From assembly GCA_032718865.1 (NCBI GenBank), contig JALUTQ010000027.1, forward strand, positions 62,001 to 126,000: a DNA stretch of 64,000 nucleotides, written 5' to 3'. The position numbers and the translations under genes were made by a program. Position 1 is the first letter of the stretch, and every line of letters begins with the position of its first letter. Positions 28,983-41,133 of the stretch are shown in pieces. A model generated the notes under the pieces. It was not told the DNA's origin. It was given only the letters and a program-made list of their open reading frames with translations, and did no database searches. The stretch is from Tilletia caries. Lineage: Eukaryota; Basidiomycota; Exobasidiomycetes; Tilletiales; Tilletiaceae.

Positions 28983-30833
28983 ATGCGTTTCGCTGCCCTG
29001 CTCTCTTTCACTATGGCCGCCATGGCCGTTTCGGCCGCCCAGACCGGCTCGAACTCGCCCACCTCCTTCGACGCGGCCGCCAACACTGACAACCTTCCCG
29101 CCCAGGCCCGTCAGAACCAATACCACACCATGCCTCAAAAGACGGCTGAGGAGCGCTCTGGCCTCGACTACCCCGGCGATGTGCCCACCTTCATCACCCT
29201 CGCCCGCGCCTTGACGGACGACGACGATATGACCAGCGGGGACAGGTCGGCCAATCTCGACACCTTCCGCGAGCTCGGTCGTCGGCTCCAGTCCCAGGGT
29301 ACCCGAGTGGACAAGATACTCGGTACCAGCTCGAGCGCCCGCGGCTTGCTCGCCGTCATCCGCTCTTCCAACGAGGAGCGCGCCGTCGCTGCCGATATGC
29401 TTCCCGACGAGACCGAGTCGGAGTCTCAGAGCATCGCCTCCGTCAAGCAACAGGGTGATGCTCCCGCATCCGCCGGCGTTGCCTCGAGTCGTCGTGCTCA
29501 GGCGCTCGGTGCCCAAGTCCTCAAGGACGAGTCGGCGTCTCAGGACAACAGCGCCGCTTCGGCTTCAGTCAACCAAGATGACATGAGCCGTCGTGCCATG
29601 GGTACGAACGTCCTTACCGATAACACAGCCTCCGAGCACAAGAGCCTGGCCTCCGTTCAGCAAGAGTCCCGCGGTATGGGTGCCAACGTCCTTCCCGACG
29701 ATACTGCCTCTGAACACAAGGGTCTGGCCTCCGTCCAACAGGCTCGCGCCATGGGTGCCAACGTGCTTCCTGATAATACGGCCTCCGAACACAAGGGCCT
29801 GGCCTCCGTCCAGCAGGCTCGCGCCATGGGTGCTGATGTTCTTCCCGACGACACCGCATCTGAACACAAGGGCCTGGCCTCCGTCCAGCAGGCTCGCGAC
29901 TTCACCGCCCAGGCCATTCCCGACAACTCGAATGGGGAGGACAAGGCTCTGTTCGATGCTCACCAAGAGAACGAGAGCCGCGACGTACCCTCGCTCGCCG
30001 CCGGAGCTGCTTCCGTCAAGGGTCTCCCCGTCCTCGGTGGTGCTTCGACCAACAAGCAGGTGCGAGGCTTTACGCCTTTCCTCAAGCCCAAGGTCCTTCC
30101 CGCGGTCAAGAACAATGCGATCCACCTCAACAAGCTCGTCGGCGTCAAGGTCGCCGGTGTGACCCGAGGCATCAAGCCCCTTGTCGCCCCCAAGGTCATC
30201 CCCGCCGTCAAGAACAACGCAATCAAGGCTGACAAGCTCGTCTCACTCGGTGTCGTTGGTAAGCGCGGTGCCAAGGACCCGCTCAAGTCAACTCAGAAGG
30301 GTCTTCCCCTTGCCAAGGCCGGCGGAGGCCTCAAGCTCGCCGGCCAGCCCGTCGTCGGCCCCATCAAGAAGCCCCTCCAGCTCAGCCTTGGCGGCGGTCC
30401 GGGTGTGTACCAGCCTTCGCTGACCCACATCTTGAAGGGTCGCGACACCATCCCGGAGTCCGTCGACGTCGCCGCCACCAAGCAACAAGAGGCTGCCGAT
30501 GGTACCTCGGTCCCGGATGCTTCTGCCGCCGCTGCTGAGGCTCGTGATGTCGAGGAGGAAAGCACCGCCAAGCCCAAGCCCAAGAGCAAGGCCGCCCCCA
30601 AGGCCAAGGCTGCACCCAAGGCCAAGAAGCCCAAGACGGCGCTTCCCCTGGTCCAGGCCGCTGGCACGATCAAGGTCGCCGGCATGCCCCTCATCAACGC
30701 CAACAAGGGCACCAACGTACTCAAGGGCTCTGTCGGCGGCAGCATCTACAAGCCCGCTGTCGTGAAGTCCCTCGGTCTTCGGGACGCAGAGATCCTCGCA
30801 GGCAAGCGCCGTCTCTCGGAGGACGACTACTAG
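28983..30833 (+). CDS. Secreted repetitive protein, copy 1
   Basis: 616 residues, one exon. Residues 1-18 are a signal peptide ending in AVSA. Residues about 205-310 hold four roughly 25-residue repeats of the form MGANVLPDDTASEHKGLASV followed by QQAR, separated by single Arg. Dibasic SRR sites precede the first units and KRG occurs later, so Kex2-type processing is possible but not shown. The C-terminal half has a second duplicated motif, PKVLPAVKNNAIHLNKL and PKVIPAVKNNAIKADKL, then a Lys/Pro/Ala linker and a final TNVLKGSVGGSIYKPAVVKS block. The ATG at 28983 is chosen for the signal peptide. I do not recognise the family; it resembles secreted repetitive proteins of basidiomycetes only in layout. 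It converges on an ABC transporter gene. Confidence 0.85.
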   Translation: MRFAALLSFTMAAMAVSAAQTGSNSPTSFDAAANTDNLPAQARQNQYHTMPQKTAEERSGLDYPGDVPTFITLARALTDDDDMTSGDRSANLDTFRELGRRLQSQGTRVDKILGTSSSARGLLAVIRSSNEERAVAADMLPDETESESQSIASVKQQGDAPASAGVASSRRAQALGAQVLKDESASQDNSAASASVNQDDMSRRAMGTNVLTDNTASEHKSLASVQQESRGMGANVLPDDTASEHKGLASVQQARAMGANVLPDNTASEHKGLASVQQARAMGADVLPDDTASEHKGLASVQQARDFTAQAIPDNSNGEDKALFDAHQENESRDVPSLAAGAASVKGLPVLGGASTNKQVRGFTPFLKPKVLPAVKNNAIHLNKLVGVKVAGVTRGIKPLVAPKVIPAVKNNAIKADKLVSLGVVGKRGAKDPLKSTQKGLPLAKAGGGLKLAGQPVVGPIKKPLQLSLGGGPGVYQPSLTHILKGRDTIPESVDVAATKQQEAADGTSVPDASAAAAEARDVEEESTAKPKPKSKAAPKAKAAPKAKKPKTALPLVQAAGTIKVAGMPLINANKGTNVLKGSVGGSIYKPAVVKSLGLRDAEILAGKRRLSEDDY

Positions 30834-31237
30834 ATGTCCCGATCGTGATTCGGGGTAATCTTTGGGTCCTCGCCTGTCATCAAGTTTCTTGCGATCCACA
30901 CATACTGTAGGGTGTCCTTGACTTGTATAATTCTCCAACTGGCCCTCATAGCCTCATCACCCACACTCTTTTCCCAATGGACACTGCTTTTCCCTTCTGC
31001 TACATTCTTCCGCTTGCGAGCTTTGGATTCCACATTGGGTTCACAACAAGACTTCAACAGCAAAGACAAGTCGCAAGCGAAGTTGTTCCGAGACATAAAA
31101 GAGTCATAAGATTGTCCAGATCCTCGACTTGAGTGAGAGGTGATGATGTTGTTCGAGAATGATGGGTTGCCGAAGGTATTTGAGAGGTGGTATGTGATGC
31201 GTGATAGGTCGCTTGTTGTAAACGTGTATATTGCTTA
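30834..31237. other. Convergent 3' region with empty MITE site
   Basis: 404 bases between the repetitive-protein stop and the ABC transporter stop. It is closely related to 45599-45674 plus 46620-46862. The TA at 30908-30909 corresponds to the insertion site occupied by a 945-bp MITE in the second block. Confidence 0.75.
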
Positions 31238-34200
31238 TCATACAACGCCCTGGTGCGTGGCCAGAGCACGGAACGCGCCGTCAGGATTGGCCAGCAAGGC
31301 GTCGGGCGGACCCATTTCTAGGATTTCTCCCCCCGCGAGCACCATGATCCGGTCGTATTGAAGAATGGCGGCCGTTCGATGCGCGATGCTGATCACTGTT
31401 GAAGACCGCAGTTCCGTGCGCTTAGAGGAAGAAAAAAGAGATGAGTGAGTACGCATACTTTCTGAGGCCATACAGAGTGTCTATAGGAATGAGCTGAGAC
31501 TCACGAGCAGCTTCTGTATGAGGGCATCAGTTTCCTCATCTATAGCGCTGGAGATCTCATCGAGCACAACGACTTGCTTCGGATTGAGTAGCACCCGTGC
31601 GATGGCGAGGAGCTGCCGTTGCCCTTGGCTGAGGCGAGCTGTCTTATTGTCGAGGACCGTATCGAGACCCTCGGGGAGAGCTTTGACGTAGTCTGCCAGC
31701 TGGACGTCCCTCAGTACCTGCCAGATCCGATCCTCGGGAAGCTCGCCTTCGAGCGTGAGATTCTCTCGGACAGAGGCTCCATTGACGATGAGAGGGTCTT
31801 GTCCGACCACAGCAACTGACCGCCGGAGTTGGTGGAGCTCGAATAGGTCAATTGACCGACCGCCAAGTCGAATGTCACCCGACTGACGCTCGACCATGCG
31901 AAGAAGCGCGAGCACTGGTCAAAAGCAGGCAAATGAATGGAGTTAGACAGATCGTTTTGAATCCATCATTTTGCGACGTCTCGAACTCACAAATGGTGCT
32001 TTTCCCGGACCCTGTCCTACCGCAGATTCCCAAGTGCTCTCCCGGAGTCAAGCTGAAGCTCAAGGACTTGAGCACCGGTGCGCCCTCGCCAGGAGTGTAC
32101 GAGAGCACGACATCCTTAAACTCGACTGAACCAGATCTTTCCCCAACAGTCGGAACCACCGAACCATCTTTCTTGTCATCTCCATCGGCAACGACCCCAT
32201 TTGACCGTACATGGTCTGATGGCGTGTGACTGAACTCGTACAGCCGTTCAAAGACGACACCTGCTATTTCTGCCTCGCACCAGGTCGTCTGAGCAGTGTG
32301 TCGAAAGTTACGGAGGACACGCAGAATGATCAGTATGTTTACGAAAAATCGAATCGCATACGACCTCGGCCAGACTTACGATGACAGCAGTCAGCAACAC
32401 GGACAAGTTGACAGTTTGTGCGAGCGCGACGCCGACAACGGATGCCGTGTGCGACGATCGAATGCCGACTACGATAAGGACCAAGGCAGTGTTGGTGACC
32501 GTCGCACAGAGATTTGTGTATACGAGAAGCCAGCGACGACATGCCTCCAGAGCGTAATGAGGTCGCTGTGAAGTGTCGGTATAGGCAGTGCAGATCTGGG
32601 ACAAGGTTTGTTGACGGCCAAAGGCACGAATGACGGCCAATCCTGAGGATAGACAAGAAGACTTGGTCAAATAAGGATGTGGACTGCCTGAAGAGTGGCT
32701 CTCATAGGCGACAATCCTCATTCCGACTCACCGGTGGTAGAATCCCCAAAGAGTGTGTACAGTGGACTCTTGGACGACATCTCGAGGCGGCGCAGTTGGC
32801 GTGAGTTGGGCACATAGTAGCATCTGATCAGGTAGACAGCCACCGCCACCACAGCGACAACGATCAGCAAGAACGGGGCGGAAACCACCATGAGGATCTG
32901 CAGAGGAGACTGCTTCAGTACTGCGGATAGTGAACCGGATATGTAGAACGTACCATTGCTCCCTAAAACAAAGAGGGTGTAAGCTGAAGAGCTCGGTGAT
33001 GCTACAGGCGTGCAGATGAGACTCACAGTGACAATCAGTAGGCAAATGATGAAGGAGGCAAGGCTGTGAAGTAGATTCAATCCATCAGAGCTTGTCACAG
33101 GCGGTCGTCTTGACTTCTGGATGCGACTTCCACACTTACAACATCATCCATTGGGAGCTGAGGAATGGAAGAACCGAAATGCAAGTGATAGTAAGTCATG
33201 GGATGTCTGTAAACTCATGCCTCATGTTTTATATGAAGCCACTCACTCGGCCGCCATGAGATCTTGTGAAAAGCGATTCAGGATCTGACCACTACTCCGG
33301 CTCTCGAAAAAGGAGAGCGGCGCAGAGAGGACCCCTTGAAGCAGTCGACGATGGAGCTTCCGACCGGCACGAGGAGAGATGATACCAATCGACAGGTAGA
33401 TGTCGCAACCTTCGAAGAGCATGTAGGCGGCCAGGAGTGCAAACAAACCTCCAAGGAGAGCCCCAAAATTTTGCCTTTTGCTCTCGTCGCTCCGCAGCGT
33501 CCATCGTTGAAGATAACCTTGCATTCCCCATGTGCCTAAAGTCAGAGTTTCCGTAGTCAGAATGTAGATGTTCGCAGTCATTGAGAGACGATAGGACTAA
33601 AGGCTCACCTGCGTTAGCCAAGACGAAGCACACCATCATGATGCCGAAGAGTAGAGGATTGGCACACTGAGCCCAGAACCATTAGTACTTGTACTTGATC
33701 CTGCCTACTGCGACCTCGTCAATGACGTTTCCATCCTTGTCGAGTTCCAGCTTAGCGTCGGGCTTGACTGCTTTTTCGTCATCGATGTCCGAGTCCCCAT
33801 CATCCTCGCCAGCCTTGTCTACATCGCTCTTCGCCTTCGATTTCTTGCCCTTCTTGATCGCTTCGGATGTAGCCTTTTGCGCAGCTTCGAGGTCCCGAAT
33901 CTCGTCCTCGGACAGCTTCACTTGTGTCGGAGGACCTTGTTGAAGAATGGTCCCGTCACCGAGTCGGACAACCCAGTCCACGTTCTTGAGTCTGTGTAAA
34001 GCGTTGCTGGCCAGGATGACGATCTTGTTACGCAAAAGACCGGAAGATTGGTCGAACAGGTTGTGCCAGATCAGGGCCTCCGTTTCCGCGTCCAGGGCGC
34101 AGAAGGGGTCGTCAAGCACAACAAGGTCCGCTTCGCGTGCATATACGGCGCGAGCCAGACTGACTCTCTGCTTTTGTCCACCCGAAAGAGACTTGGCGAG

Positions 34201-37036
34201 GCGGCGGTCGCCCTGCTCGAAGGTCGCAAAGTCCTCTTCCAAGCAACAGGCCGAGATCACAGTGTTGTACCATTTCTGATCGAACGCTTGGTCGCAGTGG
34301 AAGATGATGTTGGCGCGGAGCGAGAGGGTCTCTTGTACCCAACAGTCTTGGGCAGCATAGGCGACAGGTTTGCGGTCAGAGCTCTGGGCCGGCGTCACTA
34401 GGCTTCCGCTTGCGATGTACGGCTCCGCTAGAACTGCAGACAGGAGGGTGGACTTTCCACAAGACAATGGGCCGATTACCATGGTAATGCCGCTTCGGAA
34501 GTCGACCGTCACTCCCCGTTGATGGGATCTCCTTTTGGGCTCCACTGCAAAGTTGCGTCCTCGCACTTGATAATCGGAGTGCTGGGGCCTTGGTGGTCGA
34601 TCGCCTTCGCCGAAAAATTCTCGGCTTCATCATCTGCTACTGGAGCATTCGTCTCTTTCTCCTCCATTAGCAAGAAGTTTTCGACACGCTTGAAGCTGGC
34701 GTACGCCGCAAAGGACAGCGCAAAATGCTGGCCCAGCATGAGCACAGGGTATCTTTTGGTGGAAATGAGATACGGATTAGTCACGTTCCCGGGCAGATCA
34801 GGCGATACGGATGACTTACGTGACGACGTTGAGGGCACTGAGAGCGGTGAAGACGGTGATCTGATCGAACGGATGCGGGTAGTTGGGATGTATCTGAGTA
34901 GTAATCGCAAGTGCCGCAAAGGTCGAGACGAGAAGCGTGCCTTGCCCGATATTAGCGAAAAAGACGCCTGCGGAAAGGAGCAGAGAGATCAGTAATCAGT
35001 GACCAAGTAGCGAGATTCACGAGTGAGGCTGTCGTTTCAACAAAGCTCACATTTGCGAGGGTCATCAGATACTTGGAGAGAGAGTCCATTTCGGCTTCTC
35101 GGAGCGCTGTGAGCTTGCGTTGAAAAAATGTCTCTAGACCTGCCATTTTCACAGCTTTGATGCCATTGACTGCAAAAGGGATCTGGTTCAGCCATCATAC
35201 TACCTGAACATTTTAGACGTCAAGCCGTGCTCACCCATAGAGCTGGTGACGGCCAGGCGCTGCTCAGTGCGTTCGCCCCATTCCTTCTGCCATTTGCCCA
35301 GATTGATGCCGAGCGAGGCACTACAAATCAGAATAAAGGTGACTACGAGTGGCTGTCAAGGACAAGGAACCATACGCTCAGCATGCACGAAGAATATTGA
35401 CAGCGCCGTTCAAGTGCCACTTACCACGACAAACAGAGCGCCAATTTGAGCGTAGAGAATGTAAAGTCCGATGCAAATCGTGATGATGCCGGACCAGCTG
35501 TACGTTCAGTCCTCTTGTCAGTAGAGACAACGGCCACCTGCGGAAAAGGATCGTCGAAGGTACTCACAGCTCATGAAAAGGATTGACCGCCTGAATGACG
35601 CGCTCGACATCAGCAGACATGAGGTTGACGGCGCCCGCGGAGCCCAGCGTGCCCGTCTCTGCCAGATGAATTCGGAGACTCTTGGCATAGAGCTGGCCGA
35701 TAAGTAGACCTCGGAGTGTGACTCCGTTTTGTGTGGTGATCCACCAGAACACACCTTGCCCCAAGGCATTGATCGTGTAACAAAGCGCAAAGGCGCCGGC
35801 CAAGGACCAGCCCAGTTCGACGGGCTGTGCAGCAGGGCCACCTGCGGTCTGAAGACCCCAACTCTCCACGAATCGAATCACGTTGCTGATCAAATACGGC
35901 TGCGCGAGGGTAATTGCCGTAATGACCAACTTGGACAGGACGGGCCCATACGCAACGTAGGGGAAGGCCCGGATGATTGAGGAGAGAAACGGTTTGGTCG
36001 AGATGCCCTGCTTCTTCAACCGTGCTTGCTCTGAGAAGTTCCATATCGAAGAGAAGCGCTGGCTCAGGAGCCCAGTCGAAAACGAGTTGTCCAGCTGAGG
36101 CAAGTCGTCCATTTTCAGAGCTCGACGATAGCCAGTTGACATGAGTGGGAAGAGCCAGAAGAAACCGAGCCGATTGAACCACGTAGCTCGACCCTCAGCC
36201 GTCTCGCCGCCGTCGGTGTTGACGCTCTCGGTAGCGAGGAGGAGGACTTTGATGCCGATCGAGGCGGCAAAGACACGAAAGAAGGACGTGGCGCGGATAC
36301 TGTGCTGTACCGCGGCTCCGTTGGCGAGAGGAATGTCGATCATGTTGAAGGTGCGTAATCTGGCTCCGTCAAACAAGATTGAGCACAAGATGTAAAAAGG
36401 CACAAGGAAAGCCCCTCCGCGGGTGTACAGCCGCTCGCTCCACACAGCAACGACAAGAGAGAGCTGGCATTCGGGGGAAGGAACGATCAGTAATCATTAG
36501 GGTCGTGAAGAACAAGAGGGGCTTTCGCCGGTACTCACAGCGCCAAACAGATGCAATGTCTGGGCCATAGTGAAGCTCCAGCCGCCAAGTGCCGCATAAG
36601 TTTCAGGATCGTGAGCCAGCTCATTCTGGCCTAGTCCGAGAAGAGCTGCGGCCAGGACCACGCCGATGAGGGCGAAGAGTATGCGGGACAGGCCGAGCCA
36701 GTCGAGCCGAAGGGGCAGAGTCTCTGGATCCATCGGCCGTTCCATAGTCTTCAACTCATGTTCGTTGGTCGGCACATATGTTGTCCAAGGTATACCCAGC
36801 GCAGCGAGAGCTCGATGCTTGGAATCCGAGGACCGAGGAGGTGGCCGAACTCTTGTTTTGCGGAGAAGCCGAGGAAGTTGGATGAAGATGAATAGGCCCA
36901 CGAACATGAGGTTGGGCAGGAGGACGAGCAAGGTGTTTTCAAAGAGCGTGGAAAAGTCGAAGACCCGGCAGTCGGATGAAGGTCCGAAGGAAGTGCCATC
37001 GACACAAGTCGAGGTGAACGACGGAGCGGCCGCCAT
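31238..37036 (-). pseudogene. ABCC/MRP-type ABC transporter, copy 1, disrupted
   Basis: Sixteen exons of 498, 896, 73, 118, 119, 148, 1144, 289, 18, 37, 9, 166, 263, 298, 410 and 183 nt encode an N-terminal TMD0, two membrane domains and two nucleotide-binding domains in full MRP order. NBD1 has Walker A GPLSCGKST, signature LSGGQKQR and Walker B LVVLDDPFCALD. NBD2 has GRTGSGKST, LSQGQRQLL, VVVLDEISSAID and the H-loop SIAHRT. Three lesions are seen against copy 2: exon 6 is one base short near 34958-34962, exon 7 is one base short near 34514-34517 before NBD1, and a TAA (33682-33684) replaces a Tyr codon after NBD1. Relatives export conjugates or drugs. It is either a pseudogene or partly mis-assembled; the TAA favours the former. 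Confidence 0.85.
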
Positions 37037-37671
37037 ACTTGGAGAAGTAGTTGCAAGTGGTGAGGGTGTCCTGATGGTTGCAGTTCCGAGGAGAGAAGGA
37101 AAGAGGGGAGGGTGATAAAATGGAAAGGCTGAAGAAAGTCAGGGGAGAATAATTGGGAAATAGACGGTGGGAAACGAGAGTGAAGTCAAGGGTTTCTGCA
37201 AAGTGAAGAGGAAACAGCGAGTGTAAGCTCGAGCATGGTTCAGTCCTTCCCATCGCAGTCTTGCCTCACCTCTCTCAAGTATGTGCAGCGCTGAAAATCC
37301 TCAGCACTCCGCGTGGGTCATGCACCTGCGTCCTGTGAAGCGGTATCGCAAGGCTATAAGGAGAGGGTGGAAGGGAAACTGATCGCGTCTGCCAGCTGCC
37401 GACACCAGGCTCCTTGTACATATATCTAACCCTACTGCCTTGCCATGGGTCGGAACATCACGCATCGGAGCGGACGATAGAACCTTCGACGACTTCCGCG
37501 TTCCGCCATGGAAGTGTCTCACCATCCTCGCATCCTGCCAGAAACCCTTCGAGCAGGAGCTCCTCTGCTCCGGTCTTGCTTGTGAAGCAGCGAGTGGCGG
37601 AAGGCAGCAGGATGGCTCGGTTCGCCTCGCTTGCCCTTCCGCCTTCCGGGGTTAGGTTCCGGCTAAATGAT
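37037..37671. other. ABC transporter 1 promoter and flank of the KDZ element
   Basis: No gene is supported. This stretch includes the leader of the first ABC transporter and, from about 37540, sequence bordering the left terminal inverted repeat of the KDZ element. The exact outer end of the element is not resolved. Confidence 0.4.
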
Positions 37672-37745
37672 TGCAAAATAACCGGGCAGGAGATGGTGTG
37701 AGGGGGGCCACAGGATGGCTGAGCAGGGGCCAAGAGATGGCAGAG
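37672..37745 (+). repeat. KDZ element terminal inverted repeat, left
   Basis: Starts TGCAAAATAACCGGG and matches the reverse complement of 42815-42890 with few mismatches. Confidence 0.75.
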
Positions 37746-37841
37746 AACGGGCCAGTTGGTGGTTTCAAGTCTGAAAAAGACGAACACGAGGGCAAATGTA
37801 TCCTTGCCACCAGCTTCCATCACCGCTCACACCTGCTCACC

Positions 37842-40800
37842 ATGAGCTCCCACGCAGCGCATGCCGCGAGTAGACGTGGGCGCGACACTACCAGGCAGCT
37901 ACTGCAGCTTCCCCAAACGCTACCCTTGCCTCCGCAGCAGCTTACAACCTTGCCCCTTTACAGCTCATCTCCACCGTTGCACTCATCTCCTCCGCCATCC
38001 GAGCTTCTCCCTTTTCCAGCACCTTCCACCTCTTCACTTCCCATCCCCGACACATCCACGTCTTTGTTTTCCAAGCAGGAAACTTCACCACAGAAGCGGC
38101 GGCGCAGACAGCCCGCGAAGAGCGTGTCGACCCAGGAGAAGCACGTAACGACAAATGAAAGACCACAGCCTCTTCATTCTCGTCCTGATCCCCTCGGGCC
38201 TCTGGCCTCGCCTTCGATACCTCCATCCGGCGACGACGGGGAAGGCCTTTCGTTTGGGCCAACGGACTGCGACGACTTTGGCGACAGCTATCCATTTCCC
38301 GACCCTTCCCCAGCTCCCGACCTTTCCCCAGCAAAATACAATGAACCAACCTCTGCTCAAACCTCGATGCAATACGCGAGCATGCTCTTTCACGAGCACA
38401 CAGCGTACATGGCTCGCATTGATAGTCGTACTTGGATTGTGGAGGGGATGGTCAATGGCTTCACAGAGGCGAGTGCGAAGTGATGACGATCGTATCAAAT
38501 CTTACTGATGCTTCGAGCTACTGACAAAAGAAATGATGTGTCTCTTGCCCTCTTCAGATTGGTCAATTCTACCACCTCACACTATATGAGGGAACAGGAA
38601 CGACATGATCGGAGGACATGGCCTCGTGCGATTGCACAGATGGGCGGCGTGGAATGCATTGCGTCCACAAGGAGGCACTGTTGAAACATCGCGAGACATT
38701 CAAAGCCGAAATGCTTTTTATCTCAGAGAAGTACGAACTTGATCCAATCTCAGACTGTGATACGCGCGTTCAAAGTGTCAGCAGAATGTTGACTTCATGT
38801 TTCTGTTCTGATTTGTAGTCAATCCTACCGCGATCCAGTTTGGAGCACACCTACGAGGTCGCCGAGCCTGGTTCTCCGTGCTCTCCACCAAGAGCACTAT
38901 CGCGGCCAGCAGCCAAGACGGGAAGAGATGTGTTGTCTCCCTGGTCAACGTGCGCCTTTGGACATGCTCGGCCGCTCATTGCTCATCAGCTCCACAGCCA
39001 GCGGAAAGCTGCGTTCATCGGCAGCGTGCCCATGCCTTTTGGAACGAGACGACGGGATTAGGCAGCCAAGACGGTGTTGAAGATGATGAAGAGGCACTGG
39101 AGAATGATATCGGTCAGTGCTCAGTAGACGAGAACAGGACGATGCATTGGAAGTGCGCTGTGCGGTATGCGCACAGCCGCACGCGAATGACAGGCTGACA
39201 GGTTCAATCATGTTTTTGTGTCGATCTCTAGATGATTTGGAACACATCGTTCGAGACATCGAGAGCCTACAAGCGCACGTCCAGGCTCGCCCGTGCTCCT
39301 ATCGGCCTATCCCACCCCCACCGTTCTGCCGTCTCCCCTCCGAGCCGCTTGCTTCTCCAGTGGTACAGGGGCATCTTCTCCCGACCATTCTTCCGCTCGG
39401 TAAACACGCGCGTTGCGACTGCGGTCAAGCCAGTGCAAGCGGTGTTGCGGTGCGCATGAGACCTTGTAAGGTCTACTACAGCACCGGAACAGTGGCTAGA
39501 AGCATTGAGACCCAGGAGTGTAGCTGTAGAAGTGGTCCAGAAGGGAGAAGCATTGGACCTGACCTCTCGGAGTATGGGCTTTTTCAATTGGAACAACTCC
39601 GTGGTTGTCGCGCACGAAGTGTTCAACTCTTACACCTCTCAACTTTCTGCGTCTCCAACCCCTTTCACAGCCTTCTGCTCTACCATACAGCATTCGTACG
39701 AGCAACACGCACCCGGCAAGGCCTCAAAGTTCCTCGCAAGGACAACATTCGTCAAACTTTACTTTGCGTTTGTCTCCCTTCAGCATCTCGACGTTTCCTT
39801 TTTCCTGCTCCCTCTGTGGTCCTTCCCCGGCCATCGTCATTGCGGATGGAGTGGTGCTGGCGTACAGTGCCGCTCTCAAGCACGCCGATCTCTGCCCCCC
39901 ACAACGCCCGGGTCGGCAATCAATGATAAGGCTCGGAAGAGAACGATTGTTCCGTTTCTTCCTTCTGCTGCTGCTCGGACAGCAGCTCGATTGGTAGCGA
40001 CCTCATTCGACGCCTCCAGCAGTGAGCAAGTTGAAGCCCTTCAACAGTTCACTTCCGCCATCGACGCATCGAGCTCCACCCCCTCCGCTTTGCGTCTCTG
40101 GGCTGGCCGTTTCAAGCAACTGCTCCTCGACATTTGCCTTACCACCAGCCTTCCCTCGATCTTCAAGATGGCGCTCCAGCAGGCGGTGCTTCAGTTTGCG
40201 GCAAGCGATGGAATTCTGCAGCTTTGTCGCCCTGTCTGCCAATCAACACTCTCCGATATCAGCACACTCACAATCACCACTTCCCCCCGATGATCACTTC
40301 GCTCGACTATCTACAACGCTGGCTCGTCATTGTCCCTTCCTTGGCAATGTGTTTGTTTTTACTTGCGCACAACAGAACGACCCTCATCGACACGGCGTGG
40401 GTCCAAAGCTTCCAACTCCTGATGGCCAGTACCAGTGATGCAATCGACTACCAGCTTGCCCTTCTCGATCCCCAACCCACGCCGCCCTCATCAACCATCC
40501 CACAGCAGACCAGCTACACGCACACCGGGACGCTGTACGGCGCGCCTCAGTGTCGAACCCGACCCAACTACCCGAGACTGGACGAGGGGAAGGATGGGAA
40601 GAAAGGAGAGAAGCAGGCGGCGATCGAGGGAAAGCAGGAGGGAGAGGTGCAATGCAGGAAGTTTTTACGATGAGTATGTCAAGCGGCAGCGTACGGGAGG
40701 GTTGATGGCTCTCTGGTGCACTCACTGCATCTGTGTTGGCTTTCATGTCATTCCGCAGGCAGAAGGTCGGAACGATGTGTTCTCCGCAATCTTTGCCCAC

Positions 40801-41133
40801 TGGCCGTCTCCTCCATCTGTCATCGTTTACGACTTCGCCTGCCAGCTGGGACCTTACTCGTTGCGGCGGGAACCTGGGTTCTTCAAGAACACACTCTTTG
40901 TCATCGACCAAATGCATGAGAAGGGGCATACGAATTGCTCGGCAGCCAGCAGGCTGTCTACATACATTCGAAATGATCCTCAGCTACAGCACCTATACTC
41001 TTCGGCAGCCGAGTGCGGGAACTCCGGACTGTCGAGAATCAAGAAGACGGTTTCCTATTGCAAGCAAGAGCATGCGGTCGCGCTGGTTCGGGTCTTTCTG
41101 TCGATTTGGAACCGGCGGCGGAAGCGAGTCTAG
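37842..41133 (+). pseudogene. KDZ transposase with Cys-cluster N-terminus, frames broken
   Basis: The catalytic part is unmistakable: YVKRQRTGGLMALWCTHCIC, AEGRNDVFSAIFAHW, VIVYDFACQLGPY, REPGFFKNTLFVIDQMHEKG and SSAAECGNSGLSRIKKTVSY (about 40666-41115). Upstream is the KDZ-associated cysteine-cluster module (CDCGQ...CKVYY...ECSC), then GPDLSEYGLF, FNWNNSVVVAHEVFNSYTSQ and CSLCGPSPAIVIADGVVLAY. Further N-terminal are SWIM-like CxC...CxH pairs (CDCTDGRRGMHCVH; WTC...SCVH). Real introns are present, for example 39113-39231. Four frame breaks fall at homopolymers: T at 39580-39584, T at 39799-39803, C at 39895-39900 and T at 40662-40666. The start at 37842 and the exons between 38470 and 38830 and near 40230-40320 are uncertain. 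It is probably inactive, unless the indels are sequencing errors. Confidence 0.8.

Noticed and set aside
29590..29910. Direct repeats resembling a CRISPR array
   Set aside because: Repeats are contiguous coding units of about 75 bases with no spacers, in a eukaryotic genome.
28968..30938. Long minus-strand frames opposite repetitive-protein copy 1 (and 43997-44863 opposite copy 2)
   Set aside because: They reproduce the tandem repeats in reverse and have no signal peptide or other support; the sense frame has a signal peptide and clean leader.
37671..37841. In-frame extension upstream of the KDZ start at 37842
   Set aside because: It is translated terminal inverted repeat sequence, so the ATG at 37842 is preferred.
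40384..40929. 181-codon minus-strand frame across the KDZ catalytic region
   Set aside because: Opposite strand of unmistakable KDZ motifs; no own features.
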